DNA of 42,725 bases from Mesostigma viride. Taxonomy: Eukaryota > Streptophyta > Mesostigmatophyceae > Mesostigmatales > Mesostigmataceae. Location of the stretch: positions 1 to 42,725 of the forward strand of contig RPFO01000343.1 of NCBI GenBank assembly GCA_009746045.1, read 5' to 3'. A model generated the notes under the pieces. It made no database searches, was not told where the DNA came from, and saw only the letters and a program-made list of their open reading frames with translations. This document shows, in pieces, positions 21,532 through 31,100 of this stretch; position 1 is the first letter of the stretch, and every line of letters starts with the position of its first letter. A program made the position numbers and the translations under genes.

Positions 21532-22792
21532 CCGGGGCTGGGCCAAGCTCCGTGGAGGCGTCGGCCTCCAAATCTCCCAAGCGGCCCGCACCTGAGGCAC
21601 AGGCTGCCGGGGCTGGGTCCAGCTCCGTTGTGTCTCCACAGTCTCCTCAGCGGCCCGCACCTGAGGCACAGGCTGCCGGGGCTGGGTCCAGCTCCGTTGT
21701 GTCTCCACAGTCTCCCCAGCGGCCCGCCATCAACAAGGAGTCCCCCGTCCTCGGGAAGTCGACCTCAAACTCGCCGAGGTCCGCCCCCGTCGAGGTGGTT
21801 ACCTCGAAGCCCAGCTCGCCGCCCAAGTCTTCTCCAAGGGCCCACCACGAGGCGTCTGAGCAGGGCAGCCCGCCGCCCAAGTCACCTCTAAGGTCCCACC
21901 ACGAGGCTTCGACCTCGAAGGTCAGCACGTCGCCCAGGTCTCCTTCAAGGTCCCTACCCGAGGCCTCGACCTCACAGCCCAGCTCGCAGCCCGCGTCTCC
22001 CCAAAGCTCCCCTCCAAAGAAGGGGGCGACCTCCAAGTCCCGATCACCGCCCAAGTCGCCTGCAAAGTCTCACGGTCGGAAGTCTCCGCCCAAGCGCCGG
22101 TCGCCACCCAAGCGCCGGTCGTCAAACTCACCTCCGAGGAGCCGCTCCCCACAGGCAAGAAAGAAAGCAAGAGCGGAATGGGAGGAGAAGGAGGATGACC
22201 ATGAGCGGTTCCTGCGTGATCTGCAGAAGAACATTGACCTCCTGATCAGCATGGAGGACAGGGACAAGGCAGACCCAAGGCCACTGGAGGATCTTCCGGA
22301 GGAGGAAAGAAAGAGAAGGAATGACCGCATGGCACTTCTGACTTCTTATCTGGATCAGGCAACGCAGCACGCCGAAGATCTGGTGAATCTGGAGAAAAAG
22401 GACAAGGAACGGAAGGCCGCCCAGGAGCTCCTGGAAAGGGAGCAGAGGGAATGGGTGAAGAAGGAAAGGGCAGAGCGAGAGGCGAAGCAGGCAGAAATGG
22501 AAGCTGCGGAGATGGAGGAGGCGGAGCGCAGGAAGAGGAGGGCGTCGTGGGAGCGGGACGAAAAGGAGAGAAAGGCGAATGAGGAAAGGAAAAAGAAGGA
22601 CGAGGAGGCAAAGGCGAAGAGGAAGGTGCAGGAGGAGGGGAAGAGGATGATGGAGGCGGGTGTGGCGGCACGCCTGAAATACCAAGCCAAACTTGAGGAG
22701 GAGCGCAGGAAGGCGCAGGCTGCAGAAAAGTCGACGGAGGTGGATGGGAAGACCGCGGGGGTCTCGGAGAAGGAGGGTACGGAGCCGTCTCA
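21532..22792 (+). CDS. Large lineage-specific gene, first visible exon, 3' part
   Basis: This continues the interrupted exon to a TCTCAG|GTGAGA donor. It begins with a 69-bp tandem duplication (RPAPEAQAAGAGSS units) and then a long Ser/Pro region with SPP/SPR repeats and basic RSPPKRRS blocks resembling SR-type low complexity. The last roughly 200 residues are a highly charged continuous coiled coil rich in Glu, Lys, Arg and Ala. Together with the 5' part it encodes over 480 residues of disordered plus coiled-coil protein. No domain was recognised. Composition suggests a nuclear scaffold or RNA-associated protein, which is speculation. Confidence 0.6.
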
Positions 22793-22952
22793 GGTGAGAA
22801 ACAGTTTTTACCCCCATTAGTGTGCGTGTTTTTTTTAACGGTTTCGTTATTCCTTATCTCTGCTAAGCTCGTCTGACCATGAATGGGTCATTTCGCAGAG
22901 TGACCCTAACCTGAACCAACAAGTATGCTTTTCCCTGTTGTTTTGATTTCAG

Positions 22953-23015
22953 AGGAAGCGGGGGGCAGACGAAAAGAAGTCAGAGGATCCCAAGAAGAGC
23001 GGGACAACAACGGAG
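22953..23015 (+). CDS. Large gene, small exon (21 codons)
   Basis: TTTCAG acceptor and GAG|GTGAGC donor, phase 0 on both sides. Encodes RKRGADEKKSEDPKKSGTTT-E, part of a charged linker. Confidence 0.6.
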
Positions 23016-23184
23016 GTGAGCGATAAGTAATCCTGTGTTTTTCGCCTTTGTTCTTTGTTCATTTGTCCATCATTTCTGAGTTGCCGTTTCCTTTGCATGT
23101 GTGATTAATTTATGGAGGGTCATTTCGCAGAGTGACCCTAAACTTTTTCAACGAGTATGCTTTCCTCTGTCTTGCTGCATCCAG

Positions 23185-23256
23185 AGGAAGAAAGGGGGAG
23201 ATGAGACAGAGTCTCAGGGGAACGCCGAGGTTGGGAGTGGGGAGGAGAAATTGCGG
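23185..23256 (+). CDS. Large gene, small exon (24 codons)
   Basis: ATCCAG acceptor and CGG|GTGAGC donor, phase 0. It starts RKKGGDET, like the preceding exon's RKRGADEK. The surrounding introns share the same motif, so the two exons look like an old duplication. Confidence 0.6.
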
Positions 23257-23406
23257 GTGAGCTAATAATTTTTTCGCCGCTTCATAGTGCATGTCAGTTA
23301 GTCGTTCGTTCTGTTTGAGATTTTTTTATGAAGGGTCACTTCGCAGAGTGACCCTAAACTTTTTTTCCGATTATGCTTTTGTTTCGTTTTGTGGACCTGT
23401 GTGCAG

Positions 23407-24487
23407 CCGATCCAGTTGAGGGGCTTGGAAACTTGGAAGTCATGGTTGACGACTTACGAAAAACATCTGAACGATGACGCCAAGTCGTTCTTGAGCACCT
23501 TTGTGTCGAAGGAGATCGAAGTTGCGATCGATGACGGTGTCTGGCATGAGAGGATGGAAGTAATACATGATATGGCCAGGCCTGATGAGATAATGAACCC
23601 TTGGAGTGAATCTGGTCTTCGTGCCTTTTTGTTCGAAGTCATGGGGCGGAGCCTTAGAGGCAAAAGGTGAAGGGGAAGAAATGGCATCTCTCTTCGACAC
23701 CTTCGAGTTGCTTGTTACCGAGTGCGGGTCGAATATACCCGACGCAGTGGATGTTACAGCTTATGTTCCTCGAAGCCTGCTCGTCTGGATCAAGCTGTCT
23801 TGTGCGACCAAACAGTACTGCAAGGACACGAGACAGCACCCATTGTCACACGAGTATTTTGACATCATCATATCTGTCTGCAGGTGGGAAATGTACCAGG
23901 TCCTAGAGCAGGGGAAGACAGGTGAGGATTGGGACACCTCCCCGCTGACGGAAACGGATGTCAATCTGCTCTTGAAGAAAGGGTTCAAGGCTGCACAGTT
24001 CGACTGGGATGTCTTCGGCGACTTTCTGATCGCCATGGACCACTCGGTATCTCCCGAGTTGTTCAGGGCTGGTTCGGAAGTGATTGAAGATTTGGATGGG
24101 GTTAGATCGCACTTCCTTTCGTCGTATTCAGTGTGGATGGCGCAGTTTAGGGTGAACCCAGACCCTATTCTTCCGAGTCGAGCTGTTGAATTGTTTCTTC
24201 AGTTGTGCGAGGATGAGATCCTGCGTTTTCGTCAGAGTGGGGAGTTCGACATGGCCGGACAGTATGAGCCCCCACGAAAGGAGGTTGTCGCATGGCTTGA
24301 GTACAAGGGGATCGACGACTGCCTGTCGTTAGTGACGGCGAACATAAACGAGAAATCATGGAGTCAGGACATGCTATCTCACTTGTTTTTTCTTCGGACG
24401 TTTTTCGAAAACGAACTGAGCCACACAACTCCATCTGAGATGTGGCCGATCGGACAAGTGTTGCGGGAGTGGAGATTTGACATTGAG
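23407..24487 (+). CDS. Large gene, globular exon A (one frame break)
   Basis: GTGTGCAG acceptor and GAG|GTAATT donor. The first 88 codons (PIQLRGLETWKSWLTTYEKH...) end at a stop at 23668-23670. From about 23655 the next frame continues (EGEEMASLFDTFELLVTECG...) for about 270 codons. A single extra base in the AAAAGG run near 23660 would explain this. The segment is rich in Trp, Phe and Leu with little low complexity, so it is probably a folded, mostly helical domain. No known family was recognised. Confidence 0.55.
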
Positions 24488-24604
24488 GTAATTATTGACA
24501 TTTGTGTACATTTTTATTCAGTCCGTTTAGATTAGTGTTGTGTATTTCTTTTGTTGAAAATTGTTACTAACGATGAACGCATTTCTTGCTCTACTTCCCG
24601 CCAG

Positions 24605-24657
24605 GAGGGTGACATTCCATGTTTTGAGGGACAAAGTCCTTCAGCGTGGAACCGGAG
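24605..24657 (+). CDS. Large gene, small exon with phase mismatch
   Basis: CCGCCAG acceptor and CGGAG|GTAAGC donor. Its 53 nt leave the phase inconsistent with both neighbours (which need phase 0). Either one base is missing or it is skipped. The reading RVTFHVLRDKVLQRGTG looks the most protein-like. Confidence 0.4.
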
Positions 24658-24771
24658 GTAAGCAAATGCCGCTAAAGGTTCGGGTCGATTTGTGAAGATA
24701 GGATATTCAAGAAATAGTTCCTGTTTTGACTGACTTTGTATATTTATCTGAACGCACGTTTCGTCTTGCAG

Positions 24772-24825
24772 GATGACGATCAACCTTTCGAAGAGGTCGA
24801 AGGGATGGGGACGGAGAACGTAGAG
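24772..24825 (+). CDS. Large gene, small acidic exon (18 codons)
   Basis: TCTTGCAG acceptor and GAG|GTAGGA donor. Read in phase 0 it encodes DDDQPFEEVEGMGTENVE. Confidence 0.5.
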
Positions 24826-24956
24826 GTAGGAAATTTGTTTCATTTTACTGTTCAAGCTTAGGGTTGGGGTCGCTCCGCAGAGCAACGTTAAAACAAAATT
24901 AATGCTCGTTTTTTTTATGTCATCGTCTGAATTATTATTATTTTTTTTTCATGCAG

Positions 24957-25091
24957 GAGGTGGACGAGAAGGAAGAGGAGGAGAAGGAGCAGGAGGTGGA
25001 CGAGGAGGAAGAGGAGGAGGAGCACGAGGAGGAGGAGGAGGAGGAAGAAAATGAGCCCGAGCCAACTCCGAAGGGGAAGGGGAAGGCAAAG
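24957..25091 (+). CDS. Large gene, Glu-rich exon (45 codons)
   Basis: CATGCAG acceptor and AAAG|GTTTGT donor, phase 0. Almost pure Glu/Asp with a short PEPTPKGKGKAK end; one of several acidic linkers separating the globular parts. Confidence 0.55.
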
Positions 25092-25277
25092 GTTTGTACA
25101 ATGTTTTTTAAGTTTTAACGCTGAAGGTCGCGCTGCAGAGCTAGGATGCCAGAGTTCAGATTATCTTCTTAATACATTTCGCTTCATGTGTATGTTGTGT
25201 GTTGTTGGTATACCTTCCAGCAGGCTAAAAAAAGGCGACGACGACACTCCAAGCAGCTTACCTAAAGCTTATTGCAG

Positions 25278-25730
25278 AAGAAGAAGGTGCAGACTGCTGT
25301 GATATTGGCGAACTCATCCTAGGCAATCCCCCTAAGGATGTTACGATGGGTGCCGGGGAGTTTCGCAAGTATCTCACCCAACTACGCGTTGAGGCGGCGG
25401 CCGATTTCGCAATGCAATCTGACACCTTCAACGGTGACCTGGCCTATGATTTTGTCAACCAAGTCAAGTCCAAGGGCACCGAAAAGTTCAAGTGGAAACC
25501 AAAGGCGTACACGGAGGCGAAGGTGGACAAGGTCATCAAGTTCATGAAGTGGATCTCAAGAGAAGGGATCGTGAACGGGCGAAGCTGCTTGAGGGTCAGG
25601 CAAAAGCGTCCAAAAAGAAGAGGGATGCGGATAAAAAGGAGAAGGGGAAGGATAAGGGGGAGGATGACGCGGCCGGGGGGAGAAGGGCGGGAAGGGAAAG
25701 AAGGGGAAGAAGGCGGGAGAAAAGGAAGAG
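25278..25730 (+). CDS. Large gene, globular exon B plus Lys-rich tail (several frame breaks)
   Basis: Acceptor TTATTGCAG, donor GAG|GTGCGT. The coherent reading is ADCCDIGELILGNPPKDV then MGAGEFRKYLTQLRVEAAAD... to KFMKWIS. One frame back it becomes RDRERAKLLEGQAKASKKKRD. After the G6 run near 25670 a third frame gives GKGKKGKKAGEKEE. Total length (453 nt) is a multiple of three, so three one-base losses would leave the ends in phase. The globular part again belongs to no family I know. Confidence 0.45.
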
Positions 25731-25901
25731 GTGCGTTTTTTGCGGAATTTAGATTTAGAGGGGTAGCTCTGTGGAGTGAACCTTTTTACCTTCTCCGTGC
25801 TTTGCACCCTATTCGGTATTTTTTGTCTGCACGCCGACTATTTGCAAACGTTAAACTATTTATTGTTTTCCTGTCTCATCTTCGTCAATGCCTTCCTCCA
25901 G

Positions 25902-25964
25902 GGTGGCGAGGGGGAGAAAGGCGGAAAAGGAAAGAAGGGGAAGAAGGCGGGAGAAAAGGAAGCG
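25902..25964 (+). CDS. Large gene, small Gly/Lys-rich exon (21 codons)
   Basis: CTCCAG acceptor and GCG|GTGCGT donor, phase 0; encodes GGEGEKGGKGKKGKKAGEKE-A. It is a near copy of the 3' end of the preceding exon. The introns on both sides are near copies too, so this is a tandem exon-intron duplication. Confidence 0.6.
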
Positions 25965-26133
25965 GTGCGTTTTTGGTGATTTAGATTCAGAGGGGTAGCT
26001 CCGTGGAGTGACCCTTTTTACCTTCTGTGTTCTTAGCACCCTACTCTGAGATTTTCCTACGCTCGCGGACTATATGCATACGTTAAACTATTTATTGCTT
26101 TCTTGTCTCATGTTCGTCAATGCCTTCGTTCAG

Positions 26134-27294
26134 GGTGCCGAGGGGGAAGGAGACGGTGACGGAAGGTTGGCCGGCAATGATGCCGTTTTTGCACTCGTCA
26201 AGGAGATGCTTAACTACGTCGAAGCCAGGGGCAAGGCGCCGGCGTCGGATATATTAAAGTGGCCTACCTTCTCCCCTTTTCTTGAGCTTCTGAAAGCACT
26301 TTCAAAGCTCTTCAAGGAGGGGATCCTGACGAGTAGTGGAAAGGTGGACAAGGAGCCGATCATCAAAGATTGGAAGATGGCAACGACCGTGGACTCCGAG
26401 AAGGAGATCAGGGACAAAGCCATTCGGGACGCGAATGCTGTGCGGGAATCCCGTTGGATTCGACCGAGTGACTTCATCGATACCGGTTGCAATAGCATGC
26501 GCATTCACACCGTCAACGGGCTGATTTTGCCTGACAACATGAGGCAGCGGTTGCTAAGCGATGAGGTGTTCAGGGAGAACGGGCGCATCTTGCTGAATGC
26601 AAAGACAAACAGTTTGCATTTTAAGGTGTGCATCCCTGTGTGGCAGTTCGCCTTTCAAGCGCTTGCGGAAACCAAGCCAAGCCTCTTCGCCAAACACATC
26701 ACGTCCACCGGCCCTTACCGGGATTGGCTGAAAAAATGCCATGGCGCTAGGACTGACGCGGAGTTCGTGGGCTCGCGTTACTTTCGCCCCTTGTCCGACA
26801 AGGAGATTGAGAAGTATCTTGGAACCAAGTCCACCGCTTCTTTCCTCAAGAGAGGTGTTGAGTTCCGGACCTATGCACGAGTCGGGGAACAAGACGACGT
26901 TCTGCCCTTTGATTTTCAACCAAGGGAGGTCTTCAGCCTAATAAGCCAGGCCTCCTTAAAGGCATTCGACCCAAGATTTCACGAAGAACATCCTGATGGC
27001 GAATATCTCGTTCTTCGATATGCGGTGGTCGACGGAAACCACTATTTCAAGGGTTTAAAGTCTTTCAAGCAATTGGAGGGGGAATGGACGCCCGGTGTGA
27101 CACATGTTAAGAAACTAATGTGTGAAGGGGGGGCAGCGTCTGAGAACGCGAAGGACAGTGCCGCGGCGGCTAAACTTTTCTCATCCCTTATGGAACAATT
27201 CCATACTGGGTACGGGGGAACGAACGTCATTCTGCTTCGGGGGGCCGACCTTCTTCCAAATTGGGACGAGTGTAAAAAGTTCCCGGAAATATCT
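26134..27294 (+). CDS. Large gene, globular exon C (387 codons)
   Basis: CGTTCAG acceptor and TCT|GTAAGT donor, phase 0, uninterrupted. After a short acidic start (GAEGEGDGDG) the whole exon is normal globular composition. It includes FALVKEMLNYVEARGKAPAS, SRWIRPSDFIDTGCNS, YRDWLKKCHGAR, GVEFRTYARVGEQDDVLPFD, GEYLVLRYAVVDGNHYF and TNVILLRGADLLP. This is the best-preserved piece of the gene and the best query for homologue or structure searches. I recognise no catalytic motif. Confidence 0.65.
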
Positions 27295-27626
27295 GTAAGT
27301 GGTAGTTCTATCTATGGCAATGGTGACGCTGCAGTTCCACCACTTCGTCGTGTTATGTCGAGTAAGGGTCGCACTGTGGAGTGACCATGTCAAAAGTCTT
27401 CCTTTATCATGCATTATAAATGCGGGAAGTCGCACACAGAAACGACAATGGCAGTCAAACTCTCATCCCGACATATTTCTGGGGTGGTTTCGCAGAGTGA
27501 CCCTAACTTACCGATTTCGGCGCTGAAGACCATTTTTCGCGCTCCCGTGCGTTCATAACGTCACGCTGCAAGTCGACCCTTGAATTGTTCTTGTGTGTCA
27601 ATTTTTCGTTCCTCTGTTCGTGACAG

Positions 27627-29974
27627 GAGGTTGGGAAGAAGAAGCTGGATCGCCTATTCGAAATCTCCAAGGGCGCCAATGCCGAAGATCAGGCGGTAGC
27701 GGATCGGACGCTTGGGCAGGCGCTTCTGGATGTTTGGAATTACAACAGGCTGTACTTGCACGGCGTCGTGAAGCAGGGCAAAGGGCATTTTATTCCCGAT
27801 GGCCATTACACGAACCTGCTGGCGTACATCCTGCCGGCCACCAAACAATCAGTCGGGAGGGAAGGGAGTTTGGAGGGGAGTAAGGAGGATAAGGGGGAGT
27901 TGAGGGAGGAAGAAGGCGAGCGGAAAAAAAACAAGGCCCAACCTTCCCAAATTTCAAATTACAATCGAGTTCTGGCGAACACCTTCCTGCGCCTCACAAA
28001 GGCCAGGCCGGATGATGAGAATTCAGTCACACCAGCTTCTGAGGAGACTATGACTCTCAGATGCCGGTTCGCTAACGCCGAGGGCACCAAGAAGGGGCAA
28101 AAGGTGTCCTGGACGTCTGTAAGGAACCTGGCGTCGTTTCCGATGATGGACGCTGTGTGTGAATGCATCATGAGTGGGGAGGTTGGGCCCGAAAAGCTGT
28201 CAAAGTTGGTGGAGTTGGCCAAGGACGTACTTGAGTGCGTTCGCCAATTCATCCTTATTAAGTTTCAGGAAAAGCCCGACTTGGATGGCGAATGTAAGGG
28301 GGGGGCTGATATGGAGTACAAGGCTTCTCGCTTATTTGAAGAGGTGTTCGGCTGTCGACTACTTGGGCGGATGCCAAGGAACAAGGACGTCGTCGATCGA
28401 TTCCTTGCATTTTGGGAGAAGGCCGTCATCATCACGCGCAATGTCGCCTACCTCTTAAAGTCCGAAGGTCTTGCCAATCACCTAAGGATTCCGAGAAAGG
28501 ATCTGATGGATAGCAAAATCGATCTAGTGGATCTCCTCGACAAAACCGCTCCGAACTTCAGCATGAAGGGTTCGCACGGCCTTCTGGACAAGGACTTGTA
28601 TCTCCACTATCAAAAAAAGATGGAAGGAGGGGAAGGGAAGAAGGAGGCGGTTGTTGAGGCGAAGGAGAAAGTTGCAGGGAAAGGGGGGGAGAAGGTGGAA
28701 GAGAAAAGTGCTGAGCCGATTGAGTATAACTGGCGCAGCATTTCCTGGGATAAGATGACCGTCTGGTATTCTTCTCATAGTCTCCCTAAAGGCGGCCCTG
28801 ACAGGAAGAAGGCATTTGTGAGGAGGGTGGCGGCGGAGGTGGCGGTGGGCGACGGTGAGGGCTTCCCATCCACTTTCGCGAGGCAAGACGATGGCCTGAC
28901 GCCACTACCGTGCTGTAGAATCCTGAATTTGGATGGTGAGTTCGGCCGCAAGTGGACGTCCTTCAAGGACTTCTGGTGGGGTGACCATGACCTCTTTATG
29001 GTTCCTCCAAAAAAGACAACTGTCGAACGAGCTTCCGGTTACCACAGGAAGCTTATCGAGCTAGCGACGCAGTTTTTCTGGGAGTTGCGTCCCATCGTGG
29101 TCGTTTTTGGCGGAAAGAAGTCATTGGATGGCTTCGAAGACTTACTGGTTCGGATGGGGAAGATGCCTGACGTCTCGTGGACGTCATTGGCGAAGAAGAG
29201 GAAGGCTGAGGATGACGCGGAAGGAGATTCGGATGGGGACGAGGGAGGCGAGGGACAGGGAAAGGAAGGAGGGTCGACTCGCAGAGCGACGTCTACGGGG
29301 GGAGAGAAGTCGTCACCGCAGAAGACGTCTAAGGGGGGAGAGAAGTCGTCACCGCAGAAGACGCGGGACAAAGGGAAGGGTGGGCAGCGGCCGTCTGTCC
29401 AGCCGCAGCCGGAGTCACACCCTTCCAAAAAGCTTCGAAAGGCAGTTGTTCAAATCTCGGACGACGAAGATGAAGCTGAGCCTGGCGCTTCTGCCCGGCC
29501 TGTCGCTCCTTCCGCGCCTACGCGCGTTTCAAAGTATCCCAAGAAAGAGCTTCGAAGGCAGCCAGTCGAGTCATCATCATCCTCCTCCGAGGAGGAGGAG
29601 GAGGAGGAGGGGGAGGAGGGGAGGAGGGGGAGGAGGGGGAGGAGGGGGAGGAGGGGGAGGAGGGGAGGAGGAGGAGGAGGAGGAGGAGGAGGAGGAGGAG
29701 GAGGAGGAGGAGGAGGAGGAGGAGGAGGAGGAGGAGGAGGAGGAGGAGGAGGAGGAGGAGGAGGGGGAGGAGGAGGAGGACGGGGATGACGACGAGGAGG
29801 AGGAAGATGGAGGGAGGCGAAGGGGTGATGGAAGGGCAAGGGGTGGAGGGGCAGGAGGGTCAACTCGCAGAGCGACGTCTGAGGGGAGGAAGAAGCCTGC
29901 CGCGCCCTCCAAGTCTTCCGGCTCGTCTCGACCCAAGACAGCTGCTACTCGAGCTCCGAAAGGAATAACAAAGG
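27627..29974 (+). CDS. Large gene, globular exon D plus acidic low-complexity tail
   Basis: GTGACAG acceptor, donor AAGG|GTGAGG (phase 1). It opens EVGKKKLDRLFEISKGANAE and stays in one frame for about 650 codons. Globular blocks (LDVWNYNRLYLHGVVKQGKG, YKASRLFEEVFGCRLLGR, CRILNLDGEFGRKWTSFKDF, ELRPIVVVFGGKK) alternate with Lys/Glu linkers. Twin GGEKSSPQKT repeats follow, then an acidic Ser/Glu tract. A GGA-rich microsatellite at 29587-29775 changes the frame by one. The following GGSTRRATSEGRKKPAAPSK is in the shifted frame and joins the last exon. Exon length (2348 nt) is off by one from the expected phase, confirming the slip. Confidence 0.6.
29587..29775. repeat. GGA/GGAGGGG microsatellite inside coding sequence
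   Basis: Nearly pure GGAGGA and GGAGGGGGA units. In the correct frame it encodes a Glu run; a one-base slip makes a Gly run and breaks the frame. Confidence 0.9.
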
Positions 29975-30090
29975 GTGAGGAAATCGCTGTTTTGGTCGTG
30001 GCATGTATCCTGAATTTTTTTTTTAATTCGTTTGCAATCTATCTACGTTGACTTTAGTCCGTCGTTGATGTGCCGATTGGTTACGCGCAG

Positions 30091-30623
30091 GTAATGATGT
30101 GGTGCGGGCGAACGCTGCGGTGGGCTTCGGTCCTGCAGCTAAACTTACTGCTCAGTCTGAAGGGGTGGAAGCGAATGCGCAGAGCCAAGAGCCTTATTAT
30201 GAGAAGCCTACGCTGTGGATGAGACTTATGGACGGGGAACAGAAACACGGAGCACCGGAGTGCTTCTGGATTGATGGGTGGGCCGAGAACACCATGAGAA
30301 GGGCCAATGCGAGTAGGGAAAAGCAAAAGTATACCAAGTTACAGGAGGTGAAGTTGTACGGGCAGGTAGGTGGATACGATCGGAAATGGAGGGACGTTTG
30401 CATGAAGTTTTTTCCAGAAGAGACAGAGGGCGGAAAGTTGCATCGGGGCAAGTTCTGGATGCCTTTGGACTATGTGAAGAAGGTGGTGACTCTGATGGAC
30501 GGAAAGAGTTGGAATGATGTGGCAAAGTGGGCACCTGCGATGTCCATCGATCCAAAGAGGAAGAAGTCCAAAACAGAAGAGCAGAAATTGGAAGCAGAAG
30601 CAAGGAGCAAGAATAAGAAGTGA
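30091..30623 (+). CDS. Large gene, last exon
   Basis: ACGCGCAG acceptor; the first two bases complete a split Gly codon. Encodes about 177 residues: NDVVRANAAV, then an aromatic-rich block (KPTLWMRLMDGEQKHGAPEC, WRDVCMKFFPEE, GKFWMPLDYVKKVVTLMDGK). It ends in a Lys/Glu tail, KKSKTEEQKLEAEARSKNKK, and TGA at 30621-30623. The Lys-rich C-terminus could be a nuclear signal. No family was recognised. Confidence 0.65.
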
Positions 30624-30842
30624 CGTTCGAAGACTTTATTTTATGTTGGACGAGTCTTTAGTAAATTCAGTCGACTCCGTCTCAAGTGCGACGAATGTAT
30701 CCATGATATTCTTCAATGAAACAATGCAATTTCACGCTAATGTAAAGTTTTTATGTCACACGAGACTTACAATGAGATAAATACCCACAAATTGTAATAT
30801 TTACGTGAAATTTATACGTTCGCAAGCCAAAATTCAAGATTT
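30624..30842. other. 3' flank of the large gene
   Basis: AT-rich, with no ORF supported. It probably contains the 3' untranslated region; no clear AATAAA was pinned down. Confidence 0.35.
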
Positions 30843-31066
30843 TTACATCAAAATTGAAGGAAAAGTGTCACACACTTGGCTTGGACCGCGGAACATTCGA
30901 AGTGGGCCCGGCCTCAGGCACCTTATGGACCCCCCAGGGTTGCCAGGCTGGTTGTTGTTGTTGTTGTTGTTTCCCTGCTGGGACCGGTTCTGGCCCTGCT
31001 GGGACCTGTTGTTGTTGTTGTTTTGGCCCTGTTGGGACCTGTTGTTATTGTTGCCCTGCTGGGACC

Positions 31067-31100
<34 letters not shown>

